Below are positions 58,001-64,000 of a DNA stretch of 64,000 nt, piece by piece. The notes under the pieces were generated by a model. It had not been told where the DNA came from. It ran no database searches and was given only the letters and a program-made list of their open reading frames with translations. Made by a program: the position numbers and the translations under genes. Each line of letters begins with the position of its first letter. The first letter of the stretch is position 1. Source of the stretch: Trichoplusia ni (Eukaryota; Arthropoda; Insecta; Lepidoptera; Noctuidae); contig NC_039487.1 in NCBI RefSeq assembly GCF_003590095.1, positions 13,623,794 to 13,687,793 of the forward strand, given 5' to 3'.

Positions 58001-59087
58001 TATGGTGTGCTAAATATTTTTTTTTTTTTACTTTCATGTCTATGCAAGGAACCCCTATAGCCTAAAATGAAGGCGCGGTGCGATAACCTTCTATACACAA
58101 GAAGAACTAACTTAAAAAAGGCTCAATCAATACTCACAGTCGCTCCTCATGCCGCACGCGAGACACTTCTGTAGCCGACAGTACTGGCAGCGGTTACGAT
58201 GGTGCTTCGTAACCTCGCAGTTCATGCTGCCGCGGCACTGGTAACCGAGTTTCTTGCGGATCGACCGCTTGAAGAAGCCTTTGCAACCTGCATGGTGAAA
58301 ATAGATTGTGTATGAAGGATTGCAACTCATTGCCATACACCGACACAAAAACGCGGATGACGTAGCACGGCGGTTCAGGTTTAGTCAGTGAGACTAAGAG
58401 TCTGACACTACCCATTTCCTCCCCCAAGGGAGTGGGTGTGATGAGGATTCTCCAGTGTTGAAAAAAGGTTGAAAATAGATTAGTTTTTCAAAGACTTCTC
58501 AAAAAGGAGGTTACTTGATTCAATCATACATGCTTTTATATGTTTGTTTGCACATAACTTCTTCCTTTATAACTGATTTTGATTGATTGATTCTCTTTTG
58601 TTGCTCTTGGTTTATTAAAAAAAAATAGGTTGGAAGTGTGAAGGTTGGTTAACAAGACAATAGTCATGTGTGATATGGTCACAAAAGACCAATATTTGAT
58701 GTCTATGTGCTAGATCTTTTGTTGTTTAATTGTAGCGGTTTAAATGCAATTGATTTCTTTTGGAACCTTGTCACTAATTTCCTAGCTTAATAAATTAAAG
58801 ATCGAAATTGAACTGTTCATCCTAGCACATTCAGTAAATAAAAATATTTTTTTTTACTAGACCTTTAATCTGCATAAACCTTAATGATAGCCATAATTTA
58901 TAGTAATGAGAATAAAAAACATCAAACAACATAACATTCTCAGCTTAGTGTCATTAATCTTACCTTCACAACTGATAGCACCATAATGTCTCCCGGATGC
59001 TCTGTCTCCGCAGACAATACACAGCTCCAGGCCTCCGACCTCACTGTTGCCGCTGAACTTCATCTCCATCTGGTCCTGGCCTTCCAT
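52052..59087 (-). CDS. Hr78: Nuclear receptor HR78 (NR2D, TR2/TR4 type)
   Basis: Ten coding exons on the minus strand join in frame: 59087-58964, 58287-58138, 57494-57367, 56921-56816, 56078-55968, 55661-55563, 54645-54477, 53263-53074, 52888-52741 and 52284-52052 (1458 bp, 485 aa). The DNA-binding domain (about residues 23-90) starts CIVCGDRASGRHYGAISCE, has P-box CEGCKG and continues RSIRKKLGYQCRGSMNCE and HHRNRCQYCRLQKCL, then VQHERKPI. This is the signature I associate with HR78/TR2/TR4. A Gln/Ala hinge follows. The ligand-binding domain has the helix 3-5 signature (WLRAVP, then VTLLKKCWPELFVLSLS) and a C-terminal VIPYLL. In Drosophila HR78 is a nuclear transcription factor needed for tracheal growth and acts on ecdysone-pathway targets; here that is inferred. 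Exon 7 ends in an alanine-rich stretch that is tandemly duplicated downstream. Confidence 0.93.
52551..52660. repeat. Dispersed repeat family D, copy 2
   Basis: It shares tacaccgacacaaaaacgcg, gtctgacactacccatt and gagcgggtgtccatgaggac with the copies at 42260 and 58300. It lies in HR78 intron 9, about 80 bp downstream of the exon 9 donor. It is shorter than the other two. Confidence 0.6.
52940..52990 (-). repeat. 5S-headed SINE body fragment
   Basis: On the minus strand it reads cagtcgctccctgtaaaaca, then ccggttagactgaaagccga. This is the body segment of the SINE at 34826-35104. It is a short fragment in HR78 intron 8. Confidence 0.5.
53427..54551 (-). repeat. 138-bp tandem repeat carrying a 5' splice site, 8.15 copies
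   Basis: Eight copies of gtgtactcac start at 53501, 53639, 53777, 53915, 54053, 54191, 54329 and 54467, exactly 138 bp apart, and the units look identical. On the minus strand each unit contains the last 75 bases of HR78 exon 7 (25 codons ending in Ala-Leu-Pro), its GTGAGT donor and 63 bases of intron. Only the most upstream unit (54477-54551) is joined to the rest of the exon. The coding frame meets TGA directly at each donor. Confidence 0.92.
56105..56270. repeat. Dispersed repeat family C, copy 2
   Basis: The same ordered blocks as at 35404-35565: ggtttaaaaaatctaaata, taaattgcattgtcgtccgg, ccctgaaaatttcagcc and cgggaagtgcctcaaaattg. It lies in HR78 intron 4, just upstream of exon 5 on the minus strand. 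Confidence 0.6.
56655..56715 (+). repeat. tRNA-like SINE remnant (second family)
   Basis: A B-box-like ggttcgatccccgcg is followed by cacaagaatttgtgtgatca, the module shared with copies near 18143, 52455 and 59290. The 5' head is truncated. It lies in HR78 intron 4. Confidence 0.45.
57850..57985. repeat. Block rich in tgcaat/attgca and actgca/tgcagt
   Basis: Within HR78 intron 3 the words tgcagt, actgca, ttgcaa and attgca recur at least ten times on both strands, for example ccaattgcaaattgcagttc and attgcaattaaactgcaata. It could be a degenerate inverted-repeat element or a clustered binding-site region. No coding capacity. Confidence 0.4.
58300..58455. repeat. Dispersed repeat family D, copy 3, abutting a splice acceptor
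   Basis: This copy matches 42260-42420 closely from gtgtatgaaggattgcaac to gggtgtgatgaggattc. Its near end is about 15-20 bp from the acceptor of HR78 exon 3 (58287), so the branch-point region of intron 2 is likely inside the repeat. Confidence 0.65.
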
Positions 59088-59289
59088 CTCCACTGGAAAT
59101 AACAATTGTGATACTTTATTTAGAAGACTGCTATACAGGGTGGAATGTTCAACTACAATTATTGTCATTTTGAAGTGACCACAGGTCTCAAAACATGTTT
59201 TTTTTTAATGTTTTCTGGACTGAGGTATTCAGTTGTTGTGTCAGAGGATTAAAATGTTTGTGTCAGAAACATTCAAGTAATATGAGTCA

Positions 59290-59345
59290 GACTCGGAATA
59301 AGCATTTGCGGATCACACAAATACTTATCCTATGCGGGGATTGAA
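59290..59345 (-). repeat. tRNA-like SINE remnant (second family)
   Basis: On the minus strand it carries a B-box-like ggattcaatccccgcat followed by gataagtatttgtgtgatcc. It lies about 200 bp upstream of the first HR78 coding exon, in the inferred first intron. Confidence 0.4.
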
Positions 59346-60034
59346 TCCTATCATCACTCACAGAGAGTTTAGTGTGATGACCTCAACTTCATATTTTAAA
59401 TGAATACTATTTCTGAACATAGGAATACCCAACTTTCAAATTTCGTACTGTCTTACTAATTTTGATATTATTATTGTGTTTTTTAGGTAGGTATGTATTT
59501 CATAAATAATTTACAAAATCATAGGAGCACTCCTGTAATTAGTTTAGTAGCTTTTAAATAATATTTTAAGCCTTCAAAAAGTTTAAAGTCAATTATGATT
59601 ATCCTTCAAAAACACTTCCTGGATTATTGAGATGTGATTTTGAACTAAATAACAAGGTTGTTGACCTTTCATATGATACATACCTGTTTTTGTGCAATAA
59701 ACTTTGAATAAACACTATTTAACTGCACTTCTATGGTAGCAATCATGCAGTACTGAACTTTAAGCATGGTAATTATGGCGAGAACGCATCCATGACCGTG
59801 TTTGACAGGAAAATATTATCGTTCATCTATTGGCAAGCCTTTCACTTTTGAAACATGGTATTTTAAAGACATTATTCATTCACTATATAGATTTATAGTC
59901 CAGGGAGAAAAACACGTGAACCTATGTTGTTTTTTTTTAACAAAGCAAAGCAAAGGACATGCTGGGGTCACTCAAGTGATTAAATTATTCAACAAGTAGC
60001 AGACTGCCACAAATACAGTTACGAGAATCTTACC

Positions 60035-60597
60035 TTGTTATGTGTTATTTAGAAGGTTTCTGTATTCCACGCATTGGCTGTAGCGTTATATTGATATGAG
60101 TTGAACTCATAAGCATTTCCCACACATAACACTATTATTTACACATCACAATGCACAAAATCTAGTTTCCATTGAACGATTGGACATCAAAGAAAATAAA
60201 TAAAAATTTCTTGTCTGATCACTGATGTCTTTTTTAGATCTAGGCTTGGAATCAGAGTCGTTTAAGATGTACTTGTTCTTTAAAATTGTCTTTAATAGTG
60301 TGATTAAAAAATCTTTTTACTTGATAAAGAGAGTAACAATTTAAATTTAACACTTACAATTTAATTTCAATGTAAGATAAAGAGTACAACTGCGACCGCG
60401 GAGGCGAAATATTTAAGTGGTCAAAAAATAGTCTTAAAAGACCATTTTGCGGGTTATACACCTTCTGTCAAACTGACATAAGTCACGCAGAGGAAACCGC
60501 GTGTGATTTTGTTGTAATCAAAGGTGCTAAAGCGTGTTTTCATGGTATAATAGCAAAAACAGAGCAATTATATAACAGGTTGCTAACAGCAGTAACC
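60035..60597. promoter_or_regulatory. Shared upstream region of HR78 (-) and MPP10 (+)
   Basis: The two genes are divergent. On the minus strand a donor-like cataacaag/gtaagat at 60034 could end a 5' untranslated HR78 exon, joining to the acceptor tttccag before 59092. On the plus strand the MPP10 ATG is at 60598. The region between is AT-rich without a TATA box in the expected place; ctgtcaaactgaca near 60472 is a short inverted motif. Promoter positions are inferred. Confidence 0.35.
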
Positions 60598-62355
60598 ATG
60601 GCGTGCCCAAAACTGGATAATATAATAGAAAAATTCAATAATTTCACAGAGAAACCAGTGAAATTTCTCGCAGTGCAAAGTGACCTCAAAGACGATATTA
60701 AAACTTTGGTTAAATCTATTTATGACTTTACCAAAACACAAGAAAATGTTAAATCTAAAGAGAAGAAAGCTGCTCTACCCGAGCTGATTGTCCAAGACTT
60801 TGATGAAGAACAGATTTGGCAGGAAATTGAACTTCAAAATTCAGAATGTTGGGATCAATTAGTATGGGAAGTTGCTAATTGTATGTCTGACAAAAATAAG
60901 TTAGCGTTCCCCATAGCTGCAAATGAATCTGAGGATAATGAGAATGCTGAAGAAGATGATATAGAAGACCCCATGGAAGAGGATGACGACTCAGAAATGG
61001 AAGATGAGGATGAAGAAAATGACGATACTAAAGAATTACCTAAGAATAAGAAACCTTTGCTACCAAAATCCAAAGTTAAACCTTCAATAGTAGATGACCA
61101 ATTCTTTAAACTTGGAGAGATGGAGAAATTCTTGATAAATGAAGAAAAGAAAGGTCCGAAAGTAAATTCTGATGACAGTGATGAGGAATCCATAGATATG
61201 TTTGAAGACATGGATGATGATGACGACTCACAAGAAGAAGATCCAATGTATTCAGACTTTTTTTCTCAAGAAGGTGATGAGAATGATGATAATATCAATA
61301 ACGAAAACAAAGAGAATGATGACTTTCAAGAAAATGGTGATGATGATGAAAGTGATCAGTCAGAGCAAGAGGTGCCTCAGCAAAAGAACAAGAAAAAAGT
61401 TAGGTTTGCATTGGATCACGAGTCTTCGGATGATGATGAGTCAGTTGATAGTGAAGTACCTGCCATCACTACCAAACAGACAAATGAAAAGAAATCTGAT
61501 TTCGAACACAGACAAGAAAGATTAAAAGACCAAATACAGAAGTTAGAAGAACGGACCTTAGGGGAAGCCCCATGGCAATTGAAAGGAGAGGTTGATGCTA
61601 CAAAACGTCCGCAAAACTCATTACTTGAAGAAGTAGTAGATTTTGACCTCACCAGCCGTCCTCCGCCCATTATAACAGAACAGACTACGGTCTCACTAGA
61701 AGATATTATTAGACGCAGAATTAAAGACAAAGCATGGGATGATGTTGTTAAAAAAGAAAAGCCTGTTGATGACCAACTATCGTTCCGTAAAACAGAAGTA
61801 TTAGATCATGCTAAGAGCAAGCTGAGTCTAGCTCAGGTTTACGAAGCTGAGTATTTAAAGCAGAAACAAGGGCAATCTGGAGAAGTTGAAGAAGAAAAGG
61901 AACCGGAAGCTCACAAGGAGATCCGTGACTCAATGAATAAGTTATTTGCTAAACTAGATGCTTTATGCCACTACCATTATACTCCAAGGGCGCCGCAAGC
62001 AGAAGTCAAGATAGTCAGCAACACACCAGCAATCTCCATGGAAGAAGTGGCTCCGGTCGCTACAAGCGATGCCACATTACTAGCCCCAGAGGAAGTCAAG
62101 AAGAAGCGCAGAGGAGATCTGATGAGTAAAGAAGAAAGAACACAAACAGACAAGAACAGAGAAAGAAGGAAAAAGAAGAAGTTCCAAAGAGCTAAAGGCA
62201 AAGATACCAAGGTTACGGAACACAGGAATACGCAGAAGGGTGCGGAGACAGATGATAAGTCATTGAAGACTTCAAAGGCATTCTTCCAGCAGTTGAATGA
62301 TGATTCTAGAAGTTTAATTAAGAATAAGCGTAATGTTAAGAATAAAGGACAATAA
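60598..62355 (+). CDS. Mpp10: MPP10, U3 snoRNP / SSU processome protein
   Basis: A single intronless frame of 585 aa. I start at the ATG at 60598 (aaccatggcg, MACPKLDN) because the frame upstream has only non-ATG codons. MPP10 is a nucleolar component of the U3 small nucleolar ribonucleoprotein needed for early pre-18S rRNA cleavage; it acts with IMP3 and IMP4. The sequence shows the family pattern: an N-terminal region with DFDEEQIWQEIELQN, long Asp/Glu-rich tracts in the middle (about residues 115-290), VRFALDHES, then the conserved EERTLGEAPWQLKGEV and LEDIIRRRIKDKAWDDV blocks, and a Lys/Arg-rich C-terminus. The length is typical. A polyadenylation signal overlaps the stop codon. The antisense frames are low-complexity mirrors and not genes. 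Confidence 0.95.
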   Translation: MACPKLDNIIEKFNNFTEKPVKFLAVQSDLKDDIKTLVKSIYDFTKTQENVKSKEKKAALPELIVQDFDEEQIWQEIELQNSECWDQLVWEVANCMSDKNKLAFPIAANESEDNENAEEDDIEDPMEEDDDSEMEDEDEENDDTKELPKNKKPLLPKSKVKPSIVDDQFFKLGEMEKFLINEEKKGPKVNSDDSDEESIDMFEDMDDDDDSQEEDPMYSDFFSQEGDENDDNINNENKENDDFQENGDDDESDQSEQEVPQQKNKKKVRFALDHESSDDDESVDSEVPAITTKQTNEKKSDFEHRQERLKDQIQKLEERTLGEAPWQLKGEVDATKRPQNSLLEEVVDFDLTSRPPPIITEQTTVSLEDIIRRRIKDKAWDDVVKKEKPVDDQLSFRKTEVLDHAKSKLSLAQVYEAEYLKQKQGQSGEVEEEKEPEAHKEIRDSMNKLFAKLDALCHYHYTPRAPQAEVKIVSNTPAISMEEVAPVATSDATLLAPEEVKKKRRGDLMSKEERTQTDKNRERRKKKKFQRAKGKDTKVTEHRNTQKGAETDDKSLKTSKAFFQQLNDDSRSLIKNKRNVKNKGQ

Positions 62356-62360
62356 ATAAA
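62351..62360 (+). terminator. MPP10 polyadenylation signal
   Basis: The string aataaataaa begins four bases before the last base of the stop codon and is followed by a T/G-rich tail (tgtgttttgtgttattg). This implies a very short 3' UTR. Confidence 0.6.
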
Positions 62361-64000
62361 TGTGTTTTGTGTTATTGATGGTTTTCTTTTAAGTTTATTT
62401 TTCGTGGATTTAAATGGCATAAGGAGTAATAAAATAAGTCTGTTAGACAGGTTGTTTGGCTATTTTTTCCAAAAAGAAATGCAATTACTTAGGACATTGT
62501 TTTTTTATGCTAATTTGAGTAATTAAAGCACTCATTTTCATGCTCAGAAATCGAAAGTTCGTTAATACTTATCTAGTTTAAAAATGGTAAAATTAATAAT
62601 TTGACTCTAGTTGAACCCGGCAGACCAAAGGCTTTGTGCGATTTCTTTTCATAAATGCATTTGTGGTAAGTATGTGATCGTCGTGAGAGACAGGAGAATG
62701 GAGTGAACAAAGACGCATAGAATCTTGTGCGTGCAGCAGAGAGTTATACAAGTCTAATGGCGAAGTCGATCGTTGGATAAAGGGTATAATTCTCCTTAGT
62801 TACTTTAACTGGTGACAAGCTATTGATTTTAATCCGAACCCCCGTCTTGTGCTTGCTTTATCGAAGCCTACCATTGCGTAAATGAGTTAATCAGTTTTAA
62901 GAAAAGTGATTGCATTACAAACTCCTAATATTGTTTTTGAAAGATATAAAACTACTCTCACTAAAGCGTTTTATAGAAGACGTCCAAGAAATTGACAACT
63001 ACGAGGTATTTACTGACACGTCTTCCGTATCTTATTAACGGTGCGTTAGAGTTCAAAAGCACAAAAAGGGTGAACAAAAGGAAGGAACTTAATAATTACT
63101 GACTTTGGCAGGGATGAAGGTTTTCTTTTTGACGCTTTGTAAATAATGTATATTTTTCTTTTTCTATTGATATAGTTTTAAAAATGTAAATATTAGTTTA
63201 TTTTACTTTATTGTAATTAATTGTAACAAATAAATGAAAAGAAGGCATATTAAAAAAAAATACTTCCTACCTACTTACTCATAACTTAAAAAGAACGACT
63301 CCTACCGTCTTCTGTCGTCACATCACAAATCAAAATTATTGAATTTGTCGAACGTGATAGAGACTAAATACACGGAATATCTCTTCCGCAGCTGAGGAAT
63401 CATATTACTAGTTTGGACAATATTCTCCACTAGATGACTAATTAAATACAAATGGTACCCACTTACTATTTATTAAGATCAGGGTATACGAAGAATTGAA
63501 AATCTAATTGCTGTTTGAGTTCCCAATCCACCTAGCTACGAGCAGATTGCACTAATCAAACAAGTTCTTGATGGTACCTGTATACAAATTATTGGCGACT
63601 TCTGGGTGCCTAACAGCATCTCTTAATAAGTTAGTCGTATCACCGTTTTTGTTGCCTGGCATAACTTTAATTTGGTCCTTTCTCCACCCTGTACCTACTT
63701 TAAAACCCCGATAATTATTAGCAATAGGTAAATCGCTGCGTAAATCTATTATACAAAATCGTAGATTTACACTACAAATTCTTTTACAACAATTACAGCC
63801 CAAACAATAATTTACGAACGAAACAAGCTACGAAGGGGTGTCTTAACCAAAGATTTATCTCATCCTTACTGTTCGATAAATATGCTGATAACACTATAAG
63901 TATAAAATATGAAATTAATACTGACCACTCTATCTAAGGACATTGAATTGAGTAATTTTATACTTCAACAAAAACAGTAGGTAAGTACTAAACTGCTACG
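62361..64000. other. Intergenic DNA, possibly reaching another gene
   Basis: Mostly AT-rich. The only frame with some protein character is on the minus strand (63552-63803), ending RDAVRHPEVANNLYTGTIKN. It could be a terminal exon of a gene extending past the window, after an acceptor-like aaagtag near 63692, but I do not recognise it and no start or partner exon is visible. Confidence 0.4.

Noticed and set aside
60855..62420. Antisense and +1 frames over MPP10 (Ser-rich 118 aa, Met/Lys-rich 107 aa, 104 aa, 147 aa)
   Set aside because: They are mirrors of Asp/Glu- and Lys-rich codons in the real gene and have no independent character.

Overview
The window looks like the nuclear genome of a lepidopteran (moth or butterfly). 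Coding exons are short, fairly GC-rich islands with GT/AG boundaries inside AT-rich introns and intergenic DNA. The dispersed repeats are of types I know from Lepidoptera: a tRNA-derived SINE with A and B boxes, a 5S-rRNA-headed SINE, CR1-like LINE tails and several short terminal-inverted-repeat (MITE) families. There is no bacterial or plasmid architecture. Species cannot be fixed from the sequence.

Layout: 1-9.4 kb is gene-poor AT-rich DNA with repeat debris. 9.7-19.0 kb (+) is the adaptor kinase-signalling gene Crk (SH2-SH3-SH3, seven coding exons, 293 aa). 19-24.7 kb is its presumed 3' UTR plus intergenic DNA with MITEs. 25.2-40.0 kb (+) is a multi-exon gene for a 12-finger C2H2 zinc-finger protein (588 aa, or 669 aa with a frame-preserving cassette exon). 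44.5-50.4 kb (-) is a carbonyl-reductase-like SDR cluster with three near-identical 634-bp first exons but only two terminal exons. 52.1-59.1 kb (-) is the nuclear receptor HR78 (NR2D/TR2-TR4 type; ten coding exons, 485 aa). Head-to-head with it, 60.6-62.4 kb (+), is the intronless gene for MPP10, a U3 snoRNP/small-subunit processome protein. 62.4-64 kb has no convincing gene.

I joined all exons by hand at GT/AG sites, and every gene model closes in frame (882, 1767, 831, 1458 and 1758 coding bases). The genes do not form an operon or pathway. They are ordinary eukaryotic neighbours: signalling adaptor, transcription factor, NADPH-dependent carbonyl metabolism, nuclear receptor and ribosome biogenesis.

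The most unusual structures are: (1) an array of GU-tolerant hairpins spaced about 115-135 bp apart in the last intron of the zinc-finger gene; (2) eight apparently identical tandem 138-bp units in HR78, each carrying an exon end plus its 5' splice site; (3) the three-first-exon/two-last-exon SDR cluster with duplicated TATA promoters; (4) an undescribed 243-bp cassette exon in the zinc-finger gene; (5) an inverted, self-complementary minisatellite in the same gene; (6) a perfect 42-bp palindrome beside a SINE.
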